A stretch of DNA of 64,000 nucleotides from CAVLDP01 sp963661945 (GCA_963661945.1 CAVLDP010000009.1:1-64000); one strand, 5' to 3'; counted from the first letter of the stretch, positions 33,927-43,167 are shown. Numbers and translations: made by a program. The notes: a model not told the origin generated them from the letters alone.

Positions 33927-35366
33927 ATGGCAAAGGATAAGAAATTAGTAGAAGAGATTACATCCATGGATGTAGACTTTGCACAGTGGTATACCGATGT
34001 AGTAATCAAGGCTGGGCTGATTGACTATACATCCGTAAAGGGCTGTATGGTGCTTAAGCCAGCTGGTTATGCAATCTGGGAGAATATTCAGCATGAGCTG
34101 GATCGCAGATTCAAGGAGACAGGTGTTGAGAATGTATACCTGCCAATGTTCATTCCAGAGAGTCTGCTTCAGAGAGAGAAGGATCATGTAGAGGGCTTCG
34201 CACCTGAGGTTGCTTGGGTAACTTATGGTGGACTGAATCCGCTTCAGGAGAGACTATGTGTTCGCCCAACTTCTGAGACGCTGTTCTGTGATTTCTACAA
34301 GAATGAAGTGCATTCTTATCGTGATTTGCCGAAGGTATATAATCAGTGGTGTTCTGTAGTGCGTTGGGAGAAGGAGACGCGTCCTTTCCTTCGCTCTAGA
34401 GAATTCCTCTGGCAGGAAGGCCATACGGCTCATGCAACCGCAGAGGAGGCAGAGGCTCGTACGGTTCAGATGCTGAATCTCTATGCAGATTTCTGCGAAG
34501 AGTTCCTGGCTATGCCGGTAGTTCGCGGACAGAAGACAGAGAAGGAGAAGTTTGCTGGAGCTGAGGCTACCTATACGATTGAAGCTCTTATGCACGATGG
34601 CAAGGCGCTCCAGTCTGGTACATCTCACAATTTTGGAGATGGTTTTGCCAAGGCTTTTGGTATTCAGTATACAGACAAGGAGAATAAGCTCCAGTATGTT
34701 CATCAGACCTCTTGGGGTATGACCACTCGTCTGATTGGTGCAATTATCATGGTTCATGGTGATGAGTCTGGCCTTGTGCTTCCACCACGCGTGGCACCTA
34801 CACAGGTTATGGTAATCCCAATCCAGATGCAGAAGGAAGGCGTACTCGAGAAGGCGACAGAAGTTTGCAATCGTCTTGGCGCAGTATCTCGTGCCAAGCT
34901 TGATGGTTCTGACAAGAGCCCAGGCTGGAAGTTCTCTGAGCAGGAGATGAGGGGTATTCCTCTTCGTGTTGAGATTGGACCAAAGGACATCGAGGCCAAT
35001 AAGTGCGTCGTTGTTCGCCGAGATACAAGAGAGAAGATCGAGGTATCACTTGATCAGCTTGAGGAGAAGATCCCTGAGATCCTTGAGACCATGCAGAGTG
35101 ATATGTTTGAGAGAGCTAAGTCACACAGAGATAATCATATCTTTGACGCTCATAATTATGAGGAGTTCTGTGATATTGCAGAGAATAAGCCTGGATTTAT
35201 CCGCGGTATGTGGTGTGAGGATCGTTCCTGCGAGGATAAGATTAAGGAGGAGCTCTCTGTAACATCTCGTTGTATGCCATTTAACGATCAGGAAAGAATC
35301 TCTGATACCTGTGTCTGCTGCGGTAAGCCAGCCAAGAAGCTTGTATACTGGGGCAAGGCATATTAA
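33927..35366 (+). CDS. proS: Proline-tRNA ligase, short archaeal/eukaryotic type
   Basis: Charges tRNA-Pro. At 479 residues it is the short class, without the editing insertion of about 180 residues found in typical bacterial ProRS. Class II motifs are seen in VYLPMFIPESLLQREKDHV, RPTSETLFCDFY, VVRWEKETRPFLRSREFLWQ and GMTTRLIGAIIMVHGDESGL. The C-terminal part has Cys residues (CEDRSC, CVCCGK) that may bind zinc, as in archaeal-type enzymes. AGGAAGAGG precedes the ATG. It is monocistronic. Confidence 0.96.
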   Translation: MAKDKKLVEEITSMDVDFAQWYTDVVIKAGLIDYTSVKGCMVLKPAGYAIWENIQHELDRRFKETGVENVYLPMFIPESLLQREKDHVEGFAPEVAWVTYGGLNPLQERLCVRPTSETLFCDFYKNEVHSYRDLPKVYNQWCSVVRWEKETRPFLRSREFLWQEGHTAHATAEEAEARTVQMLNLYADFCEEFLAMPVVRGQKTEKEKFAGAEATYTIEALMHDGKALQSGTSHNFGDGFAKAFGIQYTDKENKLQYVHQTSWGMTTRLIGAIIMVHGDESGLVLPPRVAPTQVMVIPIQMQKEGVLEKATEVCNRLGAVSRAKLDGSDKSPGWKFSEQEMRGIPLRVEIGPKDIEANKCVVVRRDTREKIEVSLDQLEEKIPEILETMQSDMFERAKSHRDNHIFDAHNYEEFCDIAENKPGFIRGMWCEDRSCEDKIKEELSVTSRCMPFNDQERISDTCVCCGKPAKKLVYWGKAY

Positions 35367-35392
35367 TAGAAGAGAATTGTGATATGGAATTT

Positions 35393-35428
35393 AAGGCCGC
35401 AGACTGAATCTTCAGTTTGCGGCTTTTT
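35393..35428 (+). terminator. Terminator of proS
   Basis: The stem GCCGCAGACTGAA/TTCAGTTTGCGGC (13 pairs, one G-T) with a very short loop is followed by TTTTTCT. Confidence 0.88.
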
Positions 35429-35429
35429 C

Positions 35430-35438
35430 TGTTATAAT
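35430..35438 (+). promoter_or_regulatory. Extended -10 promoter directly abutting the cca start codon
   Basis: TGTTATAAT at 35430-35438 is a consensus extended -10. A start site seven bases downstream would fall on or next to the ATG at 35446, and there is no Shine-Dalgarno sequence between. Confidence 0.6.
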
Positions 35439-35445
35439 AGTTGTC

Positions 35446-36774
35446 ATGAAAATGAACTTACCAGATGATGTGAATTTCATAATAAATACTCTGCAGGAAG
35501 CAGGCTTCGATGCTTATGCAGTAGGCGGCTGCGTCCGCGATACAATCCTTAAGAAGGAGCCGTCGGATTGGGATATTACGACTTCAGCCAAGCCGGATGC
35601 GGTGAAGGAATTATTTTCCCATACCATTGATACCGGAATCCAGCATGGTACGGTGACGGTTCTTCTGCACCAGGTGGGATACGAGGTGACAACCTATCGC
35701 ATCGATGGAGATTATGAGGATGGCAGACATCCGAAGGAGGTAACATTTACCGGAGAACTCCTAGAGGACTTGAAGCGGCGCGACTTCACGATTAATGCCA
35801 TGGCCTATAATGACAGGACGGGGCTTGTGGATGCCTTTGATGGTGTACGTGATCTTGAAAATGGAATTATTCGCTGTGTGGGTGAGGCCGAGAAGCGCTT
35901 CGAGGAGGATGCCCTTCGCATGATGAGGGCGGTACGCTTTGCTTCTCAGCTTGACTTCCAGATCGAAGAGAAGACATACGAGGCAATTCGAAGACTTTCG
36001 CCTAGCTTAGAGCGGGTTTCCATGGAACGAATCCAGGTGGAACTTGTGAAATTATTAACATCTGACCATCCGGAGCGGATGAGAGACTTATATGAGACTG
36101 GTCTTACTGCAATCTTCCTGCCGGAATGGGATAAGTGTATGGGATGCGAACAGAATACTCCTCATCACATCTACAGCGTAGGGGAGCACACGATTCGCGT
36201 AATGGAAGGAGTTAGGGCGGATCGTCTTCTTCGGCTGTCGGCCCTCTTTCACGATATTGCCAAGCCGGAAGCGCACTTTATGGATGCAGATGGCAGGGAT
36301 CATTTCACAGGACATCCAGAGATGGGAGCGAAGCTTGCCAGAGAGATTCTGAAGCGGCTGAAGTTTGATAATGATACGATTTCCTATGTGACGACCATGG
36401 TGCGATTCCACGATGAGAGGCCAGAAGGAAATGAGCGGGCTGTAAGACGTTGCATGAATCGGGTTGGCCTGGCAGCCTTTCCAGAGCTTTTTGAATTGAA
36501 ACGGGCGGATACCATGGCGCAGAGCCTCTATCGCAGGGAAGAGAAGCTTGCCATGATTGATGATTTTGAACGACTCTATACTGAGATTCTGCAGAAGAAG
36601 CAGGCCATTAGTGTGAAGGATCTAGAAATCACCGGGGCAGATCTACTTGCGATGGGCTTTCCGCAGGGGCCGGATATTGGAAGGACCTTGAAGGAATTAC
36701 TGGAGGATGTTCTAGATGATCCTTCCTTGAATGATAGAGAGACCTTACTTGAGATAGCGGAGAAGATGCGATGA
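35446..36774 (+). CDS. cca: CCA tRNA nucleotidyltransferase (HD-domain type)
   Basis: Adds or repairs the 3' CCA of tRNAs; needed here because neither tRNA in this window encodes CCA. A 442-residue class II enzyme: GGCVRD (27-32), catalytic DWD (41-43), RRDFTINAMAYN (about 107-118), the tRNA-binding region, then an HD domain (ALFHDIAKPEAHF) that may give phosphatase activity. The 23 bases before ATG 35446 have no purine-rich ribosome site; a second ATG at 35452 (third codon) is equally unsupported. The stop overlaps the PEGA gene start (ATGA). Confidence 0.94.
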   Translation: MKMNLPDDVNFIINTLQEAGFDAYAVGGCVRDTILKKEPSDWDITTSAKPDAVKELFSHTIDTGIQHGTVTVLLHQVGYEVTTYRIDGDYEDGRHPKEVTFTGELLEDLKRRDFTINAMAYNDRTGLVDAFDGVRDLENGIIRCVGEAEKRFEEDALRMMRAVRFASQLDFQIEEKTYEAIRRLSPSLERVSMERIQVELVKLLTSDHPERMRDLYETGLTAIFLPEWDKCMGCEQNTPHHIYSVGEHTIRVMEGVRADRLLRLSALFHDIAKPEAHFMDADGRDHFTGHPEMGAKLAREILKRLKFDNDTISYVTTMVRFHDERPEGNERAVRRCMNRVGLAAFPELFELKRADTMAQSLYRREEKLAMIDDFERLYTEILQKKQAISVKDLEITGADLLAMGFPQGPDIGRTLKELLEDVLDDPSLNDRETLLEIAEKMR

Positions 36775-38015
36775 AGAGAGTGAAGAAGGTTAATATTCTG
36801 CTTCTTATGGTGATTTGCCTTATGCTTAGCGCCTGCTCCACGTCTTCTGGCAGCAGCCGTAAGCTTGTGGTAGGCGGAACTGCAACAGGCTCTAACCAGA
36901 AGAATCAGGCGGAGGAAGATAGCGCAGAAGATAAGGAAACTGATACTAAGGAGTCGAGTTCCCTTGATGGAGTATATATCATCAAGGATTTTGATATGGA
37001 GGAGGAGCGACTTACGCTTTACTCCATTTCAAATGGCAGACAATACCGCTATAGCTATAATCTGTCCACGAAGTTTCAGGACAAGTATGGCGACCGCGCC
37101 AGCTGGAGCAGCTTCCATCCAGGAGAGGCTGTTGAAGTGGAAGAGGATGATTTGACTTCGGCCCTTACTCTGGTTCAAAAGTCGGACCTGGTCTTTGAAT
37201 ATGAGGATGTGGAGAATTATTCCATCAATGCATGGACTAATGTACTTACCATCGGAAAGACCCAGTATCAGATTGTGCAGAATGCTTCGATTTTTGCAGG
37301 AGATGAGATTGCTGCAATCACGTCAATTGGTGAGAATGACACCCTTCGTATCGTGGGATATGACAAGGAAATCTACTCGATTTCGGTAACGACCGGACAC
37401 GGTTATCTGAAGCTTCTGAATACGGATAAGTTCAATGATTCCCTGATTGAGGTTGGCACGAAGATCTATGCGACGGTGGAGCCAGATCTTCTGATTGAAG
37501 TTCCGGAAGGAACTTATCAGGTTGCCGTTGCAAATGATGGTTATGGCGGAAGCAAGGAAGTTACGATTGAAGCGGGCGAGACGCTGGAACTGGATTTGTC
37601 GGAGCTTGAAGGGGAAGGACCCAAGATGTGTAATCTGACCTTCCAGGTTACGGTTACCGGCGCGACCATCTATCTGGATGGCGTGGCAGTTCCATCTGGC
37701 GTTACCGAGCAGGTTCGTTATGGAAAGCATAGCCTGGTTATTGTGGCGGATGGCTACGATACTTGGAAGAAGACTCTCTATGTGAATTCAGCTGAGGCTA
37801 CAATCATGCTTGATCTGTCAGAGTCTGAGGAGTCAAGCGATACGACAAGCGATACGACAAGCGCTTCCTCTTCATCAAGCGATGCGTCATCGGATTCGTC
37901 TACAAGTAATTCGACGTCTTCTTCTACCGATTCTTCTACGGACGAGTCGGATGCAGAAGTCGATTATTTGACTACATTGTCAGAAATGATTAGCACTCTG
38001 ATGGGAACTGATTAA
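36771..38015 (+). CDS. PEGA-domain lipoprotein
   Basis: A 414-residue lipoprotein with lipobox LSAC (Cys 22), then a charged Ser/Glu/Asp linker. The body is beta-rich. A PEGA-like repeat near residues 285-340 reads FQVTVTGATIYLDGVAV and KHSLVIVADGYDTWKKTL; an earlier related segment is VPEGTYQVAVANDGYGG. Residues 345-395 are Ser/Thr/Asp low complexity. PEGA domains are found in surface proteins and bind or pack in the envelope; no enzyme activity is suggested. It overlaps cca by four bases, an odd pairing for a surface protein. Confidence 0.75.
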   Translation: MKRVKKVNILLLMVICLMLSACSTSSGSSRKLVVGGTATGSNQKNQAEEDSAEDKETDTKESSSLDGVYIIKDFDMEEERLTLYSISNGRQYRYSYNLSTKFQDKYGDRASWSSFHPGEAVEVEEDDLTSALTLVQKSDLVFEYEDVENYSINAWTNVLTIGKTQYQIVQNASIFAGDEIAAITSIGENDTLRIVGYDKEIYSISVTTGHGYLKLLNTDKFNDSLIEVGTKIYATVEPDLLIEVPEGTYQVAVANDGYGGSKEVTIEAGETLELDLSELEGEGPKMCNLTFQVTVTGATIYLDGVAVPSGVTEQVRYGKHSLVIVADGYDTWKKTLYVNSAEATIMLDLSESEESSDTTSDTTSASSSSSDASSDSSTSNSTSSSTDSSTDESDAEVDYLTTLSEMISTLMGTD

Positions 38016-38096
38016 ATTCTGACTAATATGGGCTATGAAATTTCGTAAACATTATCTAAAAAGTTGCAAAAACCCTAGAAAAATAAGGGAAATCCG

Positions 38097-38125
38097 TTGA
38101 CACTGGTTTTAAGAATGAGTAATAT
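38097..38125 (+). promoter_or_regulatory. Promoter of hup
   Basis: Consensus TTGACA (38097-38102), 17-bp spacer, and TAATAT (38120-38125). The hup start codon is 75 bases downstream. Confidence 0.75.
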
Positions 38126-38199
38126 GGATTTAGTCGTCGCGGTGATTAGGTTGCCCGGTGATACAACATTTTTTATGGATTCCAGAGGAGGAAGTTAAA

Positions 38200-38472
38200 A
38201 TGAACAAGACAGAATTAGTTTCAGCAATCGCTGGTAAGGCTGACATCTCAAAGAAGGATGCAGAGGCTGCAGTTAAGGCATTTACAGAGGTTGTAGCTGA
38301 AGAGCTTAAGAAGGGTGAGAAGATCCAGTTAGTTGGCTTCGGTACTTTCGAAGTATCTGAGAGAGCTGCTCGTACAGGACGTAATCCTCAGACAGGCGCT
38401 GAGATGAAGATTCCTGCATCTAAGGCTCCTAAGTTCAAGGCTGGTAAGGCTTTAAAGGATTCTATCAACTAA
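38200..38472 (+). CDS. hup: DNA-binding protein HU
   Basis: A 90-residue histone-like protein that bends and compacts DNA. It has MNKTELVSAIAGKADISKKD, the helix-rich N-terminal half, and the DNA-clasping arm GFGTFEVSERAARTGRNPQT with the conserved Pro. AGAGGAGG before ATG 38200 fixes the start; the frame is open upstream but has no ribosome site. Highly biased codons suggest strong expression. A terminator follows, so the rqcP gene probably has partial read-through or its own promoter. Confidence 0.97.
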   Translation: MNKTELVSAIAGKADISKKDAEAAVKAFTEVVAEELKKGEKIQLVGFGTFEVSERAARTGRNPQTGAEMKIPASKAPKFKAGKALKDSIN

Positions 38473-38489
38473 TTTTTGTTGATTCTATG

Positions 38490-38519
38490 AGAGCTTCGCT
38501 TTGCGGAGCTCTTTTTTTG
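38490..38519 (+). terminator. Terminator of hup
   Basis: Ten-bp stem AGAGCTTCGC/GCGGAGCTCT with a TTT loop, then TTTTTTT. Confidence 0.9.
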
Positions 38520-38574
38520 CTTAATAGAGAGCGGGGGAGAGCCTCGTTCTAAGGAGAAATACCGGAGGAATTCC

Positions 38575-38814
38575 ATGAGATTAGACAAATTTCTAAAAGT
38601 ATCCCGACTGATCAAGCGGCGTACAGTAGCGAATGAAGCATGCGACGCAGGGCGAGTGCTGGTAAATGATAAGCCAGCCAAGGCATCTGCCAAGGTGAAG
38701 GTTGGCGATATCATCGAGATTTCATTTGGCAATAAGACAGTGAAGGTTCGTGTCCTTGATTTGCAGGATACCACGAAGAAAGAAGAGGCCAAGGACTTGT
38801 TTGAATACATCTAG
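38575..38814 (+). CDS. rqcP: S4-domain ribosome quality-control protein RqcP
   Basis: A 79-residue S4 RNA-binding protein (YabO family): MRLDKFLKVSRLIKRRTVAN, then GRVLVNDKPAKASAKVKVGD. In Bacillus RqcP stabilises the 50S-RqcH complex during alanine tailing of stalled chains. Position directly after hup and before divIC matches the mazG-hup-yabO-divIC order. GGAGG precedes the ATG. yabP and yabQ, which usually follow in spore formers, are absent. Confidence 0.92.
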   Translation: MRLDKFLKVSRLIKRRTVANEACDAGRVLVNDKPAKASAKVKVGDIIEISFGNKTVKVRVLDLQDTTKKEEAKDLFEYI

Positions 38815-38882
38815 ACTTTATTTTCGGGGCTAAGTGTCCGATAATAAGAGTAATAGGTTGATGAATAGGATGAGTCTTTTTG

Positions 38883-39197
38883 ATGAGTGTACAGGTTGTA
38901 AAAACGAAACCCAAGAGAAAAAGAAAAAGATATAGTGGCAAGAGAATCTGCATTGCACTTGGTGCAGCTGTAGTTGTGATTTTCTTTGCTACTCAGACAA
39001 TTAGGCTCTATGAGAAGAGAGCATATTACCAGCAGGTTGAGCAGGAGAAGAATGCAGAGAAGGCTGAGCAAGAGGATCGCGCCAAGGAATTAGAGGAATA
39101 CGAGGCTAGTACTAAGAGCGAGGAGTTCTATGTAGATACAGCCAGAGACAAGCTTGGACTTGTGTATGAGAATGAGATTGTATTTCGTCAGAAATAA
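38883..39197 (+). CDS. divIC: Septum formation initiator, DivIC/FtsB family
   Basis: A 104-residue bitopic membrane protein: a basic cytoplasmic tail (KTKPKRKRKRYSGKR), one membrane helix (ICIALGAAVVVIFFATQTI), then an extracellular coiled coil (YQQVEQEKNAEKAEQEDRAKEL) and the family's C-terminal TARDKLGLVYENEIVF. It belongs to the FtsL-DivIB-DivIC divisome complex. AGGATGAG lies about ten bases before ATG 38883. Location between rqcP and tilS fits the conserved cluster. Confidence 0.88.
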   Translation: MSVQVVKTKPKRKRKRYSGKRICIALGAAVVVIFFATQTIRLYEKRAYYQQVEQEKNAEKAEQEDRAKELEEYEASTKSEEFYVDTARDKLGLVYENEIVFRQK

Positions 39198-39200
39198 GAG

Positions 39201-39236
39201 ATAACCTCTATGGGAGTAGGCCCATAGGGGTTATTT
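39201..39236 (+). terminator. Hairpin between divIC and tilS
   Basis: A 14-bp stem ATAACCTCTATGGG/CCCATAGGGGTTAT (one G-T pair) with a six-base loop; only a short T run follows, so termination may be partial. Confidence 0.6.
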
Positions 39237-39272
39237 GTGCTTTAGAATGTAGGAATTTCAGGGAAATGAGAT

Positions 39273-40703
39273 ATGAAGATAATAGAGCGAGTTGATAAGT
39301 TTATTGAGGAAGAGAAACTGCTTGATGGTGCAAGCGGAATTCTGCTTGGAGTCTCTGGCGGAGCGGATTCTGTGGCTATGCTTCTACTTCTTAGAGAACT
39401 TGCAGGAAAATATGATCTTCCAATAGAGGTCCTTCATGTAGAGCATGGGATTCGTGGCCAGGAAAGCCTCGATGATGCTGCCTTTGTGGAGCGGCTCTGT
39501 TGGAAGCTTTCTGTGCCATTTCATATGGTTTCGGTAGATGCCATTTCCTATAGCAAGGCGCAGGGGTTGTCTCTGGAGGAGGCGGCCAGGAATCTTCGCT
39601 ATATTCATTTCGGAGAATATGCTTCATCGATGGGACCAAACACCAGGATCGCTATTGCACATAATGCGAATGATAATGCGGAGACGGTTCTCTTCCAGCT
39701 GATTCGAGGGACAGGAATCCGTGGACTCTGTGGGATTGCGCCGAGACAGGGCCAGGTGATTCGGCCACTTCTGATCTTAGAGCGAGATGAAATATTAGAG
39801 TATCTTGATGAATGCAAGCAAGACTTTCGAGTGGATTCGACGAATTCGGATACGGCCTTTGGCCGAAATGCAATTAGAGCAGATGTCCTGCCGCGTCTTC
39901 AGGAGATTAATGCCCAGGCCATTTCTCATATCAATCATAGTTCCGCTCTTCTTCGTGCGATGAATGAGGATATGGAAGAGGAGACGAAGAGGGCACTTCT
40001 TGATTGCCTCCGGGATGACGAAGATTTGGCTCTAGGTGGCGATAGGAAGCCGGGGCAGCGGCCTCTTTCAATTCAGAGTCTTCTTGAGCTTGAAGAGGGG
40101 CTTCGGAGACGGGTCCTACATGAGTGGCTTATAGAGAATACTTCTCATGCCAGAGATATTGGGGCGGTTCATTTATCAGAGATTGAGACCCTGCTTACTG
40201 GACAGACGGGGCGAGGTATTGACTTGCCTTATGGATGCAGGGTGGAGAGAGAGTATGATCTTCTTCGCATAACGCATAAGAGTGAGGCGGATGTGAAGGA
40301 TTGTAAGCTGGACCTGACAATTCCACCATTAAAGGTAGGGGAGCGTCGAGACTTTAGCCTGGATTCGGGTTGGCTTGAGGTGAGTCTGCTTGAAGCGAAC
40401 ACAGACCAAATGATTCCAAAGAACATATATACGAAATGGTTTGATTATGATAAGATAGGCATTAACCTGAAAATTCGAACCCGCAGGCCGGGGGACTTCC
40501 TGGTCGTAAGTGCATCGGGCGGTCGCAAGAAATTGAAGGATTATTATATAGACGAGAAGATTCCGAGAGAGGAGAGAGAGAATATGCCTCTTCTTGCGCT
40601 TGGTGATGAGATTCTCTGGGTGATAGGCTATCGCAGAGGTGAATCTTTTATGGTGGACTCGTCTACAGAACATATTTTACAAGTGAGATTTTGGAGGAAC
40701 TAA
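39273..40703 (+). CDS. tilS: tRNA(Ile)-lysidine synthase
   Basis: Converts C34 of the CAU-anticodon tRNA-Ile to lysidine so that it reads AUA. A 476-residue protein with the N-type ATP pyrophosphatase loop SGGADS (28-33), HVEHGIRG, IAHNANDNAETVLFQLIRG with the conserved substrate-binding motif, and a C-terminal TilS domain (RTRRPGDFL and KKLKDYYIDEKIPREER). It is one base from hpt and in line with ftsH, the same trio as in Bacillus. Confidence 0.95.
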   Translation: MKIIERVDKFIEEEKLLDGASGILLGVSGGADSVAMLLLLRELAGKYDLPIEVLHVEHGIRGQESLDDAAFVERLCWKLSVPFHMVSVDAISYSKAQGLSLEEAARNLRYIHFGEYASSMGPNTRIAIAHNANDNAETVLFQLIRGTGIRGLCGIAPRQGQVIRPLLILERDEILEYLDECKQDFRVDSTNSDTAFGRNAIRADVLPRLQEINAQAISHINHSSALLRAMNEDMEEETKRALLDCLRDDEDLALGGDRKPGQRPLSIQSLLELEEGLRRRVLHEWLIENTSHARDIGAVHLSEIETLLTGQTGRGIDLPYGCRVEREYDLLRITHKSEADVKDCKLDLTIPPLKVGERRDFSLDSGWLEVSLLEANTDQMIPKNIYTKWFDYDKIGINLKIRTRRPGDFLVVSASGGRKKLKDYYIDEKIPREERENMPLLALGDEILWVIGYRRGESFMVDSSTEHILQVRFWRN

Positions 40704-40704
40704 G

Positions 40705-41229
40705 ATGGTTAAGAATATTCGTACTATGATTCCAGAAGAGGAATTGACAGCTCGAATTGTAGAGCTGGGACAGGAGATTAGCGCAGATTATGATGGCGAA
40801 GAATTATTCGTAGTATGCATCTTGAAGGGTGCTTCTTTCTTTGCCTGTGAACTTGCCAAGAGAATTACAGTCCCTGTGATTATTGATTTTATGGCTACAT
40901 CAAGCTATGGAGCAGGTACCGTATCTTCCGGCGAAGTGAAGGTGAAGAAGGAACTTGATCTGGACCCAACTGGCAAGAATGTCCTTATTGTAGAGGATAT
41001 CATCGATAGTGGTAATACACTTTCCTTCTTACAGACTTATTTCAAGGACAAGGGAGCTAAGTCCGTGAAGCTTTGTACGATGCTTGATAAGCCGGATCGT
41101 AGAGAAGTAGATGTGAAGGTAGACTATACTGGATTCACGATTCCGGATGAATTCGTCGTAGGATACGGTTTGGACTTTGACCAGAAGTATCGTAACCTGC
41201 CATATATCGGCGTGGTAGAGCTGGATTAG
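40705..41229 (+). CDS. hpt: Hypoxanthine phosphoribosyltransferase
   Basis: Salvages hypoxanthine and guanine to IMP and GMP using PRPP. A 174-residue protein with the PRPP-binding motif VLIVEDIIDSGNT (93-105) and the early pyrophosphate loop LKGASFF (40-46). GGAGG is eight bases before the ATG. It sits between tilS and ftsH, spaced one and ten bases. Confidence 0.96.
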   Translation: MVKNIRTMIPEEELTARIVELGQEISADYDGEELFVVCILKGASFFACELAKRITVPVIIDFMATSSYGAGTVSSGEVKVKKELDLDPTGKNVLIVEDIIDSGNTLSFLQTYFKDKGAKSVKLCTMLDKPDRREVDVKVDYTGFTIPDEFVVGYGLDFDQKYRNLPYIGVVELD

Positions 41230-41239
41230 GGAGGAATTC

Positions 41240-43063
41240 ATGAATAAGAAACAGCGAAGTAGAGGCTTTAGCCTCTATCTTTTCCTATTAATTCTATTGG
41301 TCTTTGCTTGGCGTTTGTCTACATCTTCTCAGGATCCAACCTATACGATGAAGCAGTTCCGCAAGGCTTGTACAGATGGAAGCATTACATCCTGTCGCAT
41401 CGAACAGAATTCAGAGGTTCCGACTGGTACGGTCTATCTGACTACAGATGAAGGCAGCTATACCATGTATACATCCGATGTCAATGATGTCGAGGATCTG
41501 CTTGATGAGGCAGATATCAGCTATACAGTTCGAGACATACCGAACGATGGCTGGATGGAGATTATGTTCCCGATGCTTATTGTGGCAGCTGCGATTATAG
41601 TTCTCCTTGTGATGCTATTTGGAGGTCGCCCGAATATGGATGGTCCTGGCGTCGGTGGCGGCGGCAAGATGATGGACTTCGGCAAGAGCCGGGCAGAGAT
41701 GACAAGTGGCGACAAGGTACAGACCAGATTTGAGAATGTCGCAGGTCTGAAGGAAGAGAAGGAAGAGCTCGAGGAAGTTGTTGATTTCCTCAAGGACCCA
41801 GCCAAGTATACGAAGGTTGGCGCCAGAATACCTAAGGGCGTTCTGCTTGTAGGCCCTCCGGGAACTGGTAAGACTCTTCTGGCCAAGGCTATAGCAGGTG
41901 AGGCAGGTGTACCATTTTTCTCAATCTCTGGATCGGATTTCGTGGAGATGTTCGTCGGCGTAGGTGCATCACGTGTTCGTGATCTCTTCGCACAGGCCAA
42001 GAAGAATGCTCCATGTATCGTCTTCATTGATGAGATTGATGCTGTTGCGCGTAAGCGAGGTGCAGGTCTTGGCGGTAGTCATGATGAGAGAGAGCAGACT
42101 CTGAACCAGATGCTCGTAGAGATGGATGGCTTCGGGGTAAATGAAGGCATTATCGTTATGGCTGCGACAAACCGTGTGGATATCTTAGACCCAGCTATTA
42201 TGAGACCGGGACGATTTGACCGTAAGGTCTTCGTGGGAAGACCAGATGTAGGCGGCCGCGAAGAGATTTTGAATGTTCATGCGAAGAACAAGCCACTGGG
42301 TGATGATGTCGATCTGAAGCAGGTGGCCAGAACAACAGCTGGCTTTACTGGTGCAGATCTTGAGAATCTCCTTAATGAGGCTGCAATTCGTTCGGCTAGA
42401 GAGAATCGTGCCTTTATTACCATGAACGACATCAAGAAGTCCTTCGTGAAGGTCGGCATTGGTGCTGAGAAGAAGTCCAAGATTATCTCCGACAAGGAGA
42501 AGAAGATTACAGCCTATCATGAGGCTGGCCATGCAATCCTGTTCCATGTCCTGCCGGATGTGGGACCAGTGTATACTGTTTCGATTATTCCAACTGGAGC
42601 TGGGGCAGCAGGCTATACCATGCCTCTTCCGGAAGCGGATGAGATGTTTGATACCAAGGGCAAGATGCTGCAGGAGATCAAGGTATCTCTTGGTGGTCGT
42701 ATTGCGGAGGAGATTATCTTCGGCGATATCACAACTGGTGCATCTTCTGATATCAAGAAGGCAAGTAGGACGGCCAGAGACATGGTGACCAAGTATGGTA
42801 TGTCAGCAAGTGTCGGACCGATTGATTATAATACGGATGATGATGAAGTCTTCCTGGGCAAGGACCTGGCGCGTTCACGCGGCTATGGTGAGAAGATTGC
42901 TACTGCAATTGATGCAGAAGTGAAGGCTATTATTGAGGACTGCTATGCAGATGCAACTCGCATCATCAAGGAACACGAGGATGTGCTCCATAAGTGCGCA
43001 AACCTTCTTCTTGAGAAGGAGAAGATTAGCAGAGATGAGTTTGAGGCTTTGTTTGAAGACTAG
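41240..43063 (+). CDS. ftsH: ATP-dependent zinc metalloprotease FtsH
   Basis: Membrane-anchored AAA+ protease that degrades damaged membrane proteins and selected regulators. A 607-residue protein: two membrane helices (about 10-28 and 95-118) around a small outer domain, then the AAA module with Walker A GPPGTGKT (205-212), Walker B CIVFIDEID, the second region of homology (TNRVDILDPAIMRPGRFDR), and the protease zinc site HEAGH (427-431). It ends the tilS-hpt-ftsH operon and is followed by an AT-rich terminator. Confidence 0.97.
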   Translation: MNKKQRSRGFSLYLFLLILLVFAWRLSTSSQDPTYTMKQFRKACTDGSITSCRIEQNSEVPTGTVYLTTDEGSYTMYTSDVNDVEDLLDEADISYTVRDIPNDGWMEIMFPMLIVAAAIIVLLVMLFGGRPNMDGPGVGGGGKMMDFGKSRAEMTSGDKVQTRFENVAGLKEEKEELEEVVDFLKDPAKYTKVGARIPKGVLLVGPPGTGKTLLAKAIAGEAGVPFFSISGSDFVEMFVGVGASRVRDLFAQAKKNAPCIVFIDEIDAVARKRGAGLGGSHDEREQTLNQMLVEMDGFGVNEGIIVMAATNRVDILDPAIMRPGRFDRKVFVGRPDVGGREEILNVHAKNKPLGDDVDLKQVARTTAGFTGADLENLLNEAAIRSARENRAFITMNDIKKSFVKVGIGAEKKSKIISDKEKKITAYHEAGHAILFHVLPDVGPVYTVSIIPTGAGAAGYTMPLPEADEMFDTKGKMLQEIKVSLGGRIAEEIIFGDITTGASSDIKKASRTARDMVTKYGMSASVGPIDYNTDDDEVFLGKDLARSRGYGEKIATAIDAEVKAIIEDCYADATRIIKEHEDVLHKCANLLLEKEKISRDEFEALFED

Positions 43064-43101
43064 AATCTGGTGAGGACTTGACACATTTATGCAATCTGTA
43101 C

Positions 43102-43122
43102 AAAACTATTCATAGTTTTTTG
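43102..43122 (+). terminator. Terminator of ftsH
   Basis: An AT-only stem AAAACTAT/ATAGTTTT with a two-base loop, then further Ts. It is short but well placed, 39 bases past the stop codon. Confidence 0.6.
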
Positions 43123-43167
43123 TTATGTTTGTGCACACTTAAGAATGGTCAGGACATATAATAATCA

